Shown piece after piece: positions 35,724 through 43,667 of a DNA stretch of 43,667 bases. The stretch comes from Acidimicrobiia bacterium (lineage in GTDB: Bacteria > Actinomycetota > Acidimicrobiia > IMCC26256 > JAGNEX01): assembly GCA_018003035.1 (NCBI GenBank), contig JAGNEX010000021.1:1-43667 (forward strand). Direction: 5' to 3'. Every line of letters begins with the position of its first letter. Within the stretch, counting starts at the first letter, position 1. Made by a program: the position numbers and the translations under genes. Under the pieces are notes generated by a model. That model saw only the letters and a program-made list of their open reading frames with translations, was not told the origin of the DNA and searched no databases.

Positions 35724-37195
35724 AGCGAACCCCCGGTCTTCTCGGCGGAATCGAACCCAGCAGCAGCCTCTAAGGCGGCACCTGCTTGAAACATGGGACG
35801 CTCCCCCAGCGCGGGCGCCAGGATCTGCATGCCGATCGGCAGCCCTTGGGAGTCTTTGCTTACCGGCACCGACATCGCAGTGGCGCCGGCAAGGTTGGTC
35901 GCGATGGTGCAGACGTCTGACAAATACATCGCTAATGGATCGTCGACCTTTTCGCCCAGGCCGAACGCTGTCGTCGGCGACGTGGGGCTGAGCAGCACAT
36001 CGAATCGCTCATAGGCACGGGTGAAGTCGTCGATGATCAGCGTGCGGACCTGCTGAGCCTTCCCATAAAAGGCGTCGTAGTAACCCGCCGACAGTGCGTA
36101 GGTCCCCAACATGATGCGGCGCTTGACCTCGTCTCCAAACCCCGCTTCCCGGGTCAGGCGGTTCGTGGCAGCAGTATCTGAACCCTCGACCCTCAGTCCA
36201 TACCGGATCCCGTCATAACGAGCCAGGTTCGACGACGCTTCGGCGGGGGCGATCAGGTAGTACGCGGACAGCCCGTATTCAATCGACGGGACGCTGACCT
36301 CTTCCACGATGGCGCCGGCCGCGGCAAGTTGCTCAGCCGAGCGTTGCAGGGCGGCAGCCACTTCGGGCTGGAGGCCGTCGGTGTTGGCCAGTTCCGAAAT
36401 GACTCCGACCCGCATGCCTTGGACGCCGTCGTACAGGTGGGCGCTCAACGGGTCTGGCGGCTCGACGATCGAGGTCGAGTCGTAGTGGTCGTGACCCCAG
36501 ATCGCTTCGAGCATCAAGGCCGCGTCGGCCACGGTTCGGCCGAACGGGCCGATCTGGTCGAGTGACGAGGCGAATGCGATGACCCCATACCGCGAAACGC
36601 GACCGTAGGTGGGTTTGACCCCAACGACCCCGCAGAGTGAGGCAGGTTGCCGGATGGAACCGCCGGTGTCCGATCCAAGTGCCAAGGGCACCATGCCACT
36701 GGCGACGGCAGCGGCGGACCCGCCGGATGATCCGCCGGGCACCTTGGATGTGTCCCAAGGATTCTTGACGTTGCCGAAGGCTGAGTTCTCGTTTGACGAC
36801 CCCATAGCGAACTCGTCCATGTTGAGTTTGCCCAGGCTGATCGCACCTTTGGATTCGAGGCGCTCGACCACCGTCGCGTCGTAGGGCGGGTGCCAGCCTT
36901 CGAGAATCTTCGAGCCAGCGGTCGTGGGAATCCCGCGGGTGCACAGCAGGTCTTTGAGCCCGACAGGTACCCCCGCGAGCGCTCCGGTCGCCTGACCGGA
37001 GGCCCGGGCCTTGTCGAGTTCGGCAGCTCGCTGACGGGCGCGGTCGGCGTCGACAAACAAGAAGGCGTTGAGCTCGGGATTGAGCTGTTCAATCCGATCG
37101 AGGTGGGCGTCCACGATGTCGGTGGCGCTCAGCGAGCCACCTTTGAAGTCAGCAGCCAGCTCTGCTGCTGTTCTGGAGGTAATCGCTTCGCTCAT
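35720..37195 (-). CDS. gatA: Asp-tRNA(Asn)/Glu-tRNA(Gln) amidotransferase subunit A
   Basis: Glutaminase/amidase subunit supplying ammonia for the transamidation. 491 residues. Amidase-signature catalytic triad visible: Lys in [10 protein letters not shown] (about 80), cis-Ser and nucleophile Ser in [33 protein letters not shown] (about 155-185). The rest matches the family end to end. The ATG lies 2 bases after the gatC stop. Together with GatB and GatC it makes Gln-tRNA(Gln) and/or Asn-tRNA(Asn) by the indirect route, usual in actinobacteria. Confidence 0.97.
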   Translation of the reverse strand: MSEAITSRTAAELAADFKGGSLSATDIVDAHLDRIEQLNPELNAFLFVDADRARQRAAELDKARASGQATGALAGVPVGLKDLLCTRGIPTTAGSKILEGWHPPYDATVVERLESKGAISLGKLNMDEFAMGSSNENSAFGNVKNPWDTSKVPGGSSGGSAAAVASGMVPLALGSDTGGSIRQPASLCGVVGVKPTYGRVSRYGVIAFASSLDQIGPFGRTVADAALMLEAIWGHDHYDSTSIVEPPDPLSAHLYDGVQGMRVGVISELANTDGLQPEVAAALQRSAEQLAAAGAIVEEVSVPSIEYGLSAYYLIAPAEASSNLARYDGIRYGLRVEGSDTAATNRLTREAGFGDEVKRRIMLGTYALSAGYYDAFYGKAQQVRTLIIDDFTRAYERFDVLLSPTSPTTAFGLGEKVDDPLAMYLSDVCTIATNLAGATAMSVPVSKDSQGLPIGMQILAPALGERPMFQAGAALEAAAGFDSAEKTGGSL

Positions 37196-37197
37196 GA

Positions 37198-37497
37198 CTA
37201 CTCCGAATCCAGAATTCGCGACACGCGAAAGCGCCCGTCCTCAGCAGCCGGCGCCTGGGACAGGACCGAGTCGCGATCAAGGCTTTCCCGAACCACGTCG
37301 TCACGAAACACGTTGATGAGCGGGAGGGGGTGGTAGGTCGGTTGAACGCCCTCGATCTCCAACGACTCGACGGACGCCGCGTGTTCAAGGATGGCGTCCA
37401 GTTGTTTAGTGAATCGGTCGAGTTCGTCGTCGGTGACGTCCAGCCGGGCAAGGGCTGCAACGTGAGCGACATCTTCACGCGTGATCTTTGCTGACAT
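37198..37497 (-). CDS. gatC: Asp-tRNA(Asn)/Glu-tRNA(Gln) amidotransferase subunit C
   Basis: 99-residue subunit that stabilises the GatA-GatB complex. ATG 37495-37497 begins [21 protein letters not shown], the usual family start, followed by the belt region and [15 protein letters not shown]. The open frame runs 19 codons further up but that part is not family-like. No SD is present before this ATG; instead TAGACT lies 8 bases upstream, suggesting a leaderless mRNA for the whole gatCAB operon. Confidence 0.94.
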   Translation of the reverse strand: MSAKITREDVAHVAALARLDVTDDELDRFTKQLDAILEHAASVESLEIEGVQPTYHPLPLINVFRDDVVRESLDRDSVLSQAPAAEDGRFRVSRILDSE

Positions 37498-37505
37498 AGC
37501 GGGTG

Positions 37506-37511
37506 AGTCTA
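37506..37511 (-). promoter_or_regulatory. Candidate -10 box of a leaderless gatCAB promoter
   Basis: Minus-strand TAGACT, 8 bases before the gatC ATG, fits the TAnnnT box of leaderless actinobacterial genes. No recognisable -35 at 16-18 bases. The absence of an SD before gatC supports it. Confidence 0.45.
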
Positions 37512-37635
37512 GGACCCCTGCCTCGTGGCCCTCCCCCCGAGTGTGCTGACGCACTCCCCGAGCCTCACAGGACCTGATGCTTGATCAGACGTCCGTTCCG
37601 CCGACGAAGTGCGGGACTGCTGACGCGCCGACACC

Positions 37636-37658
37636 GACATTTGTCTGCACAAAATGTC
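37636..37658. repeat. Hairpin between nth and gatC
   Basis: GACATTT (37636-37642) and AAATGTC (37652-37658) are perfect complements around a 9-base loop, in the 181-base gap after the nth stop. May terminate or protect the nth transcript; there is no T-run. Confidence 0.4.
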
Positions 37659-37678
37659 CGGGCCAACGGCGCGAGCCT

Positions 37679-38347
37679 CTATGTGACGCGTTTGGAGCGT
37701 TGAGACTTCGATTCTTCGGCGATCCGCTTCTTGGACGCCGCCCAGGAACAGATCGGACACACCGCCAAATCGTGATTTCTTGCCGGGCAGTACTCGCGCC
37801 CGAAGTAGATGATCTGAAGATGACGTCGGTTCCAGGTCTCTTCAGGAAACACAGCCTTGAGGTCCCGTTCGGTCTTCTCGACCGTTCTGCCGTCGGACAA
37901 CCCCCACCGCGCGGCTAGGCGATGGATATGGGTATCGACGGGGAAGGCCGGGAAGCCAAATGCTTGCGACATCACCACGCTGGCCGTCTTGTGCCCCACC
38001 CCCGCGAGACTTTCCAGGAAGTCCCAGTCAGCGACAACCTCTCCCCCCGCCTCGATGATCTGATGCGCCATGGTTGAAAGGTTCCGAGCCTTCGTGGGTG
38101 CGAGCCCAATCTCGCGGATCAGTTCCCGAATCTGATCGGGATCGAGGCGGGCCATCTCTTCGGGGGTCGAAGCCTGAGCGAACAACGCAGGCGTCACCTC
38201 GTTGACCTTCTTATCGGTCGTCTGCGCAGACAGCGCGACTGCCACAAGCAGCGTGTATGGGTCCGAGTGGTCGAGCGGAATGGGAGGATCGGGGTACAGA
38301 TCATCCAGGATGAGGCCGATCTGGTCCGCCTTGTCTTGGCGTCTCAC
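37679..38347 (-). CDS. nth: Endonuclease III (DNA glycosylase / AP lyase)
   Basis: Base-excision repair enzyme for oxidised pyrimidines. 222 residues from GTG 38345-38347, with AGGGA 4 bases upstream; the frame is open further up but reads as non-coding. Helix-hairpin-helix LAGVGHKTASVVMSQAFG includes the catalytic Lys, and the catalytic Asp is in FPVDTHIHRLAARWG. TTDKKVNEVTPALF and IREIGLAPTKARNL match the fold. The iron-sulfur end is odd: GREYCPARNHDLAVCPICSW has three Cys (C-x9-C-x2-C) instead of the usual four (C-x6-C-x2-C-x5-C), and none follows. Confidence 0.92.
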   Translation of the reverse strand: MRRQDKADQIGLILDDLYPDPPIPLDHSDPYTLLVAVALSAQTTDKKVNEVTPALFAQASTPEEMARLDPDQIRELIREIGLAPTKARNLSTMAHQIIEAGGEVVADWDFLESLAGVGHKTASVVMSQAFGFPAFPVDTHIHRLAARWGLSDGRTVEKTERDLKAVFPEETWNRRHLQIIYFGREYCPARNHDLAVCPICSWAASKKRIAEESKSQRSKRVT

Positions 38348-38541
38348 ACTTTCCCTTTCGGTCGCCTGTTTCTGTCGGTCGGTGGCTGAGGGGCGCAGCG
38401 GAAACCAGTGCCGCTCAAAGGTTTGCCGACTGCGACGAGCGGGAATCAACCCAACAGGTTCTACCTCACGCCGGGCGCGGGCCGCCCCCCGGCCCGATAT
38501 CGGACCGAGGGGCACCCCTTGGGTAGGAACAATCAGAAGCC

Positions 38542-38594
38542 AGCGGGACCGGCGCCCCCGAGTGACGAGGGTTTCCCTGAGGCGCCGGACCGCT
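38542..38594 (-). terminator. Long hairpin downstream of amt-glnB
   Basis: AGCGG (38542-38546) plus CCGGCGCC (38549-38556) pair with GGCGCCGG (38581-38588) plus CCGCT (38590-38594), 13 bp with a small asymmetric internal loop. The apical part contains AGGG-TTT-CCCT. On the minus strand it lies 48 bases after the glnB stop and is followed by a moderately T-rich stretch, so it probably ends the amt-glnB transcript. The rest of the 38348-38641 gap shows nothing else. Confidence 0.55.
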
Positions 38595-38641
38595 GCACGC
38601 ACACATGGTGCGACCTTGCGGGGCCGGGCTACCCCAAACCG

Positions 38642-39055
<414 letters not shown>

Positions 39056-40312
39056 TTAGGCAAGAGCTGCTTCTCCGTATCCGGGAACGCCGTGCTCAGC
39101 AATGTCCATACCTTCGAGCTCTTCTTCTTCAGATACTCGGAGCAAGTTCAATGCTTTCAGCGTGCTGAACAGTGCGAACGCCAGGCCAAACACCCAGGCA
39201 AAGTTCACTGCGATTCCTACGATCTGGTCGAGGAGGAGCCCTGTGCCGCCACCCATCAGAAGGCCGTAGTTTTCGCTGGTGCCGCTGATGAGTCCTTCGT
39301 TGGCGAAAAGCCCAACGCAGAGCGATCCAAAAGCCCCGCAAACCCCGTGCACCGATACCGCACCAACCGGGTCGTCGATACGAACCCGATCGAAGAACAA
39401 CACGGCGAAATACACAAGAGCGCCAGCCATCGCACCGATCAGCAGCGAGACCGCCGGGGTGACCCAGGCACAGCCTGCCGTAATGCCAACCAGCCCAGCA
39501 AGCACACCGTTACCGGTCATCGCCACATCTGGTTTGCCCCCTCGGATCCACGTCAGGGTCATGGCAACGAGTCCCCCGGCCGCCGCGGAAAGTGTCGTCG
39601 TAATCGCTATCCCTGGGACCAGGCCGTCGAAGGCCAGCTCGGATCCGGGGTTAAAGCCGTACCATCCGATGAGCAAGATCACCACGCCGACGATCGCGAA
39701 CGGAATGGAGTGACCGGGGATGGCTCGAGGTTTGCCGTCGGGGCCATACTTCCCGATCCGGGGGCCGATGATCATGGCCCCTGCCAACGCTGCCCAACCT
39801 CCCGTTGAGTGCACGATGGTCGAGCCAGCAAAGTCTCGAAATCCCATGTCATACAACCATCCAAGACCCCAGGTCCAATGACCAAATATCGGGTAGATGA
39901 TCGCGGTGATCAGAACTGAATAGATCATGTACCCGATGAACTTGGTGCGTTCTGCCACCGCGCCCGAGACGATGGTTGCAGCGGCCGCAGCAAAGGCCAG
40001 TTGGAAGAAGAAGTCAACCCCGGGTAGGAGGCCTCCGTCTCCGGGGAACGCAGCCAGATCCACACCGGACAGAAAAAACATTTCCGTGCCGATGATGCCG
40101 CCACTTCCATACATGAACGCATAGCCAACTGCAAAGAAGGCGACGGCTCCCATACAGAAGTCCATCAGGTTCTTCATACAAATGTTGGCGACGTTCTTTC
40201 CTCTCGTAAGACCTGCCTCCACCAACATGAACCCGGCCTGCATAAAGATCACCAGGATGGCGGCAACAAAGATCCACAAGTTGTTGACTAGATCAACTCC
40301 GGTGGGCTCCAC
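39056..40312 (-). CDS. amt: Ammonium transporter
   Basis: 418 residues from GTG 40310-40312, chosen for the strong AGGAGG 8 bases upstream; the frame is open 47 codons further but has no membrane or signal features there. Eleven membrane helices expected. Conserved Amt features: MQAGFMLVEAGLTRGKNVANICMKNLMDF, DFAGSTIVHSTGGWAAL (first pore His) and DDPVGAVSVHGVCGAFGSL (second pore His), GNGVLAGLVGITAGCAWVTP. Conducts ammonium/ammonia across the membrane. Co-transcribed with glnB; a GlnR-like array lies 58-95 bases upstream of the start. Confidence 0.96.
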   Translation of the reverse strand: MEPTGVDLVNNLWIFVAAILVIFMQAGFMLVEAGLTRGKNVANICMKNLMDFCMGAVAFFAVGYAFMYGSGGIIGTEMFFLSGVDLAAFPGDGGLLPGVDFFFQLAFAAAAATIVSGAVAERTKFIGYMIYSVLITAIIYPIFGHWTWGLGWLYDMGFRDFAGSTIVHSTGGWAALAGAMIIGPRIGKYGPDGKPRAIPGHSIPFAIVGVVILLIGWYGFNPGSELAFDGLVPGIAITTTLSAAAGGLVAMTLTWIRGGKPDVAMTGNGVLAGLVGITAGCAWVTPAVSLLIGAMAGALVYFAVLFFDRVRIDDPVGAVSVHGVCGAFGSLCVGLFANEGLISGTSENYGLLMGGGTGLLLDQIVGIAVNFAWVFGLAFALFSTLKALNLLRVSEEEELEGMDIAEHGVPGYGEAALA

Positions 40313-40369
40313 GAGCGATTCCTCCTCGTCTAAGGAACGGTACGAACGAGAAGAATGTCGACGAGGTTT

Positions 40370-40407
40370 CTTTCCAAACGCGCACACGAACGTTACAAAC
40401 GCGTTTC
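40370..40407 (-). promoter_or_regulatory. GlnR-like binding array upstream of amt
   Basis: Read on the minus strand: GAAAC-n6-GTAAC-n6-GTGCG-n6-GAAAG, that is 5-base boxes at exact 11-base period (complements at 40403-40407, 40392-40396, 40381-40385, 40370-40374). Actinobacterial GlnR sites are described as GTnAC-n6-GnAAC pairs repeated with n6; the two distal boxes match best and the two proximal ones are degenerate. Position before amt-glnB fits nitrogen control. Confidence 0.55.
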
Positions 40408-40649
40408 GTGGTCTTCGTATGTGACAGGTGCGTATCACCCCTGTTTCTGACACGTTTCCGACACGGTCGCCGATCCGAATAGTCGCCGACCTGGGGCCCG
40501 AGTTCTATCGAGATCGGGCGGCGCCCACGACAGGCCGCTCAGGGGTTCACCACCTTCCGACGGACACGCCGAACTTTCTCCACTCCGAAGACCCGCCAGC
40601 TGTTGCCGGGGTTCCGTGGTGGCTCGCAGGGTTGGTTGCACACCGCCCA

Positions 40650-40738
40650 AAACCCGACCAAAAAGGTCGACAATGGCTTGTTTCGCGACCGGTACCGGCT
40701 GTAACGTCCGTATAAATCCGACAGATTTGGTCGGGTTT
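40650..40738 (+). promoter_or_regulatory. Promoter and triple AAAyCCGAC element upstream of the nitrite/sulfite reductase
   Basis: AAACCCGACCAAA (40650-40662) and its exact complement TTTGGTCGGGTTT (40726-40738) form a 13-bp inverted repeat 63 bases apart. A third, shorter copy AAATCCGAC (40714-40722) faces the right arm as AAATCCGAC-N7-GTCGGGTTT. The elements surround a TATAAA box (40711-40716) that lacks a good -35. This looks like an operator for an unidentified regulator acting at the reductase promoter. Confidence 0.6.
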
Positions 40739-40770
40739 ATGTCCGTTCCTTACGGCGTCCTGGAGTCTTC

Positions 40771-42588
40771 ATGGCCATCACCGACCTTCCGTCGACCCGA
40801 TCAGCGGGCCAGCCCCGCCAGGTTCCGACCGTCGACGATCCTGCAATCGAGCACGACATTCAACGTTTCGAAGAGATGCTCACCGGATACCTGGCGGGCG
40901 AAGTCGAAGAAGACGTGTTCAGAGTTTTCCGTCTGACGAACGGCATTTATGGTCAGCGCCAGGGCGAACCCAACCAGATGGTCCGGGTCAAAATCCCCTA
41001 CGGGTCGCTCACTCCTGAACAGTTCGAGATGCTGGCGTACTTGGTTGATGAATACTCACGAGGCTGGGGACACATCACCACTCGCCAGAACATCCAGTTC
41101 CACTACGCGCAGCTCGAAAAGATCCCCGAGATCATGCGCTTCCTCGGATCGGTCGGGATGACCACGCGCGAGGCATGCGGCGACACGGTGCGCAACGTCC
41201 AGGCCTGCCATTTGGCTGGCGCGTGCCCACACGAGGTGCTCGACGTCACCCAATGGGCAGAAGCCGCGTTTCAGCACTTCCTCCGCAACCCGATCGCCCA
41301 GCGGATGCCGCGCAAGTTCAAGATCAACTTCTCTGGCTGCGCTACCGACTGCGGCCAGGCGATGTTTAACGACGTAGGTGTGATCGCCACAGAACGCATC
41401 GACGAAAGCGGGCAGGTCGAGGCTGGTTTTCGGGTGTTCGTTGCCGGTGGGCTCGGAGCCAATCCGCACCCTGCGCTGGCGCTTGAGCCGTTCACTTCCC
41501 GCGAGATGCTGCTGCCGACGATGGAAGCGATCCTGCGCGTCTTTGATCAGGCTGGCAACCGCGACAACAAGCTTCGGGCACGGATGAAGTGGTTGATCGA
41601 CACCCTCGGCTGGGAAGAGGTGCAGGCCCGGGTCCTCAAACAGCGCAAATTCCTGCCAGCGTCGTCGTCGTACCCGGGCGGCATTCCGGCGCCGGTCATC
41701 GAACACGGTGACGCTCCTGCTGGTCGGTCCTCAAGTGTCGACGCAACCCCGATGGGCCAAGGCACACAAGTCACCTTCCTCTCCTCGGACCCGTTCGACC
41801 GTTGGGAAGCGGCGAACGTGATCCGCGGCGAAGCCAACGGAAAAGTGTCTGCCATCGCGTACGCCCAGCTCGGCGACCTGACAAGCGATCAGTTTCGAGC
41901 AATCGCTGCGATCCAGCGCGAGTTTGGCGCGGATGTCCGCATCACCAACCGCCAGAACATCGCCCTGCGCGAACTCTCCGACGACCAGTTGCGTCCGCTC
42001 TTTGAACGTCTGCGCGAGTTCGGTCTCGACAAGCCTGGCGCTGAGCTCGCCCGCGACGTGGTGTCTTGCCCCGGGGCCGACACCTGCAACCTCGCCGTCA
42101 CACAGTCCCGCGGGCTCGCCAAAGCCATCGGCGACACCCTCGAAGACCAAGGTCTTGGCGAAGTAACCGGCGTTCGATTCAACATCTCGGGCTGCACCAA
42201 CAGTTGCGGTCAGCACCACATCGCCGATATCGGATTCTCCGGTGCCGAACGCCGTGCCCACGGCGAGAGCGCTCCTGGCTACCAAATGCTTTTGGGCGGT
42301 TACGTCGGTGGCGAGAAGATCGAGTTTGGCGATCGAGCGCTGCGCCTCCCCGCCAAGGCGGCCCCCGAGGCTGCGGCACGGGTTGTGGCTCGGTTCTCCG
42401 AAGAGCGCGAGTCGGGCGAGTCGTTTAGGTCGTGGATGGATCGAGTGGGCGGCGCTCGCAAGATTGCCGAGGGCCTGTCGGACCTGGCCGAGTTTCCGCT
42501 GCCGACAGATAGCCCCGATTTCTACGTCGACTTCGACGAAACAAGCCCCTACGCCGCGACGGTCGGCGAGTCAGAATGTGCGACCTGA
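40771..42588 (+). CDS. Siroheme-dependent nitrite/sulfite reductase
   Basis: 605-residue assimilatory reductase, six-electron reduction of nitrite to ammonium or sulfite to sulfide with siroheme and a [4Fe-4S] cluster. GGAG precedes the ATG by 5 bases. Two tandem halves: ferredoxin-like part with HITTRQNIQFH (102-111) and VRITNRQNIAL (389-399), each followed by a siroheme/cluster module. The C-terminal module has Cys433-x5-Cys439 and Cys475-x3-Cys479 (NISGCTNSCGQH), the usual active site. The N-terminal module also carries Cys146-x5-Cys152 and Cys190-x3-Cys194, normally absent. The position opposite amt-glnB favours nitrite; sulfite cannot be excluded. Confidence 0.88.
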   Translation: MAITDLPSTRSAGQPRQVPTVDDPAIEHDIQRFEEMLTGYLAGEVEEDVFRVFRLTNGIYGQRQGEPNQMVRVKIPYGSLTPEQFEMLAYLVDEYSRGWGHITTRQNIQFHYAQLEKIPEIMRFLGSVGMTTREACGDTVRNVQACHLAGACPHEVLDVTQWAEAAFQHFLRNPIAQRMPRKFKINFSGCATDCGQAMFNDVGVIATERIDESGQVEAGFRVFVAGGLGANPHPALALEPFTSREMLLPTMEAILRVFDQAGNRDNKLRARMKWLIDTLGWEEVQARVLKQRKFLPASSSYPGGIPAPVIEHGDAPAGRSSSVDATPMGQGTQVTFLSSDPFDRWEAANVIRGEANGKVSAIAYAQLGDLTSDQFRAIAAIQREFGADVRITNRQNIALRELSDDQLRPLFERLREFGLDKPGAELARDVVSCPGADTCNLAVTQSRGLAKAIGDTLEDQGLGEVTGVRFNISGCTNSCGQHHIADIGFSGAERRAHGESAPGYQMLLGGYVGGEKIEFGDRALRLPAKAAPEAAARVVARFSEERESGESFRSWMDRVGGARKIAEGLSDLAEFPLPTDSPDFYVDFDETSPYAATVGESECAT

Positions 42589-43223
42589 GCGAGTCAGACG
42601 TTCGTCTCAGCACCACGCTCGACGCGATCGACCGGCAGAACCGGCGGGATCCCCGCTCGCTCACAGCGCCGTTCGACGGCCCGATGGCCTACGTCCAGGG
42701 GAGCCAGGCATCAAAGTGGCTGGCTCTCCTTGACGACGACCCGTCGCCTGAACTCCAGATCGCGGTCCGGGCCCACCATCTTGATCGGTGGCTCCTACCC
42801 CGGGCGGACTATCCCGCCGGGCGCGCTGGCTACCTGCGATGGCGACGGGATCAAAAGACGCTGCAGTCTGAGTCCGCTGCCTCGTTGATGTCTGACCAAG
42901 GATGGCCGCAGGCTGCAATCGAGGAAGTCCAGCGCCTTCTCCTCCGCAAGGACCTGCGCACGGACCCGCAGTCTCAGACGCTCGAAGACTGCGCGTGCCT
43001 CGTGTTCCTCGAAAGCCAGTTCAACGACTTTTCCACCACAACAGACCGTTCGAAGATCGTCGGAGTGGTTGCAAAGACGTGGAACAAGATGAGCAACCAC
43101 GCCCGCGCCCTAGCTTCGGGCATCGCCGTTGACCAGCAAGCGGGGCTGGTGCTTGAAGAAGGAATTGAGGCAGCGGGCAGCAATGCGACGGCGGCAGACC
43201 TCCAAGACGGTCCGGCCAGGTAG
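42576..43223 (+). CDS. DUF4202 protein
   Basis: 215-residue soluble protein. RAHHLDRWLLPRADYPAGRAGYLRWR (about residues 65-90) is the DUF4202 signature (His-x-x-Arg-Trp, Pro-Arg, Tyr-Pro-x-Gly-Arg-x-Gly-Tyr-x-x-Trp-Arg), followed by RKDLRTDPQSQTLEDCACLVFLESQF, where His/Asp spacing resembles a helical metal-hydrolase core. Biochemical function of the family is unknown; a glutamyl-tRNA-synthetase label sometimes attached to it is not supported by any motif here. The ATG lies inside the end of the reductase gene (13-base overlap), so translation is coupled and a role connected to the reductase is likely. Confidence 0.83.
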   Translation: MCDLSESDVRLSTTLDAIDRQNRRDPRSLTAPFDGPMAYVQGSQASKWLALLDDDPSPELQIAVRAHHLDRWLLPRADYPAGRAGYLRWRRDQKTLQSESAASLMSDQGWPQAAIEEVQRLLLRKDLRTDPQSQTLEDCACLVFLESQFNDFSTTTDRSKIVGVVAKTWNKMSNHARALASGIAVDQQAGLVLEEGIEAAGSNATAADLQDGPAR

Positions 43224-43446
43224 CACACGGCGAACAGCGAAAGGCGCGCGCCCCTCCCCCGAAATTGGGTGCACATCCCTCCTGCGGGTATCGTCCCCCT
43301 CGGATGGGGTGAGTGCGACCGGCCGACTTTCGGCTCGCGGACGTGCCGTTTGCCAGCAAAGTGCCTGGCAGCAGCCCCGGCGAAAACCGCAAGGTTGACC
43401 GCACCTCCGAAGACTTTGGCGCTACCGACAACGACCAGGAGCCTAA

Positions 43447-43667
43447 ATGCGCACTCCGAAGCCGCATCTGATCATCTTGTTTGCGGGGTTTGCTTTCGCT
43501 GTCGTCACGATCGTCTCCGGAATCGTGCCTCTCGAGGTCAACTGGCACGACGACTCGGTGGTTCAGCGCCACGTCTTTGACAACATCCCGGGCGGCATCA
43601 AGTTCGCCTTCTATGCGTTGATGACCGTCGCGGGCGTCATCGTGGGGTGGCTGTCCGCGACCCGAAC
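43447..43667 (+). CDS. Membrane protein, N-terminal part (possible Fe-S oxidoreductase anchor)
   Basis: Runs off the window after 73 codons. AGGAG lies 5 bases before the ATG. Residues 8-28 are a first membrane helix (LIILFAGFAFAVVTIVSGIV). Then QRHVFDNIPGGIKFAFYALM, a segment like the 'R-x-VFxNIP-x-x-LK-x-xFY' start of membrane-anchored (Fe-S)-binding, HdrD-like oxidoreductases of actinobacteria, leads into a second helix (about 55-72). The cysteine clusters that would prove this lie beyond the edge. If correct, it could pass electrons to the reductase upstream. The 223-base gap before it holds only a TGCCAG/CTGGCA hairpin (43351-43370). Confidence 0.5.
   Translation, partial: MRTPKPHLIILFAGFAFAVVTIVSGIVPLEVNWHDDSVVQRHVFDNIPGGIKFAFYALMTVAGVIVGWLSATR

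Overview
The window is a 43.7 kb, gene-dense, high-GC stretch of a bacterial chromosome. Several traits point to a Gram-positive, actinobacterial cell, and within that to the Acidimicrobiia or a close lineage: a DUF3367 (AftD-type) arabinofuranosyltransferase, DUF11 surface proteins with the 'DxDSxPDGDxxNDNQ / GGDEDDHD' style, a deazaflavin-dependent nitroreductase-family protein, GTG/TTG starts, and several genes with no Shine-Dalgarno (SD) but a TAnnnT box 6-9 nt before the start. The lineage is inferred from protein character; no 16S gene or other RNA gene was found. There are no insertion sequences, CRISPR arrays or phage genes, so this looks like ordinary core chromosome with one toxin-antitoxin pair.

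Layout. 1-4258: the 3' end of a large DUF11 surface protein, a secreted lipoprotein of unknown function, and a vapBC toxin-antitoxin module. 4347-17610: an envelope-glycan neighbourhood, with an acyltransferase-3 protein, a UDP-galactopyranose-mutase-like FAD enzyme, the giant AftD-like transferase, a PIG-V-like mannosyltransferase translationally coupled to a GT39-like transferase, a two-helix membrane peptide and a SAM methyltransferase. 17785-21495: a 1236-residue membrane PAS-PAS-GGDEF-EAL protein. 21835-26134: a branched-chain amino-acid operon on the minus strand, ilvB-ilvN-ilvC followed by a beta-hydroxyacid dehydrogenase. 26551-28988: an FmdB zinc ribbon, a 32-residue hydrophobic peptide gene, and a TPM-like membrane protein. 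29057-34174: an alpha/beta hydrolase, dus, maf, a methyltransferase and an F420-type oxidoreductase. 34236-38347: gatC-gatA-gatB (glutaminyl/asparaginyl-tRNA amidotransferase) and nth. 38642-43667: a nitrogen-assimilation block, amt-glnB on the minus strand, and divergently a siroheme nitrite/sulfite reductase, a DUF4202 gene and the first 73 codons of a membrane protein that may be an Fe-S oxidoreductase.

How the parts fit. The glycan genes most likely build and decorate a lipid-linked polysaccharide on the outer face of the membrane. The ilv genes form one pathway from pyruvate to the branched-chain precursors. The amt/PII/reductase block would import ammonium, sense nitrogen status and reduce nitrite or sulfite. 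The 458-base divergent region between amt and the reductase carries two different candidate regulatory arrays: a GlnR-like 11-bp-periodic array on the amt side, and three copies of an AAAyCCGAC element around a TATAAA box on the reductase side. The most notable points are that dual array, a reductase with full cysteine-cluster motifs in both halves, the unannotated 32-residue peptide gene with a good SD, and the arabinan-type glycosyltransferase in what looks like a non-mycolate organism.
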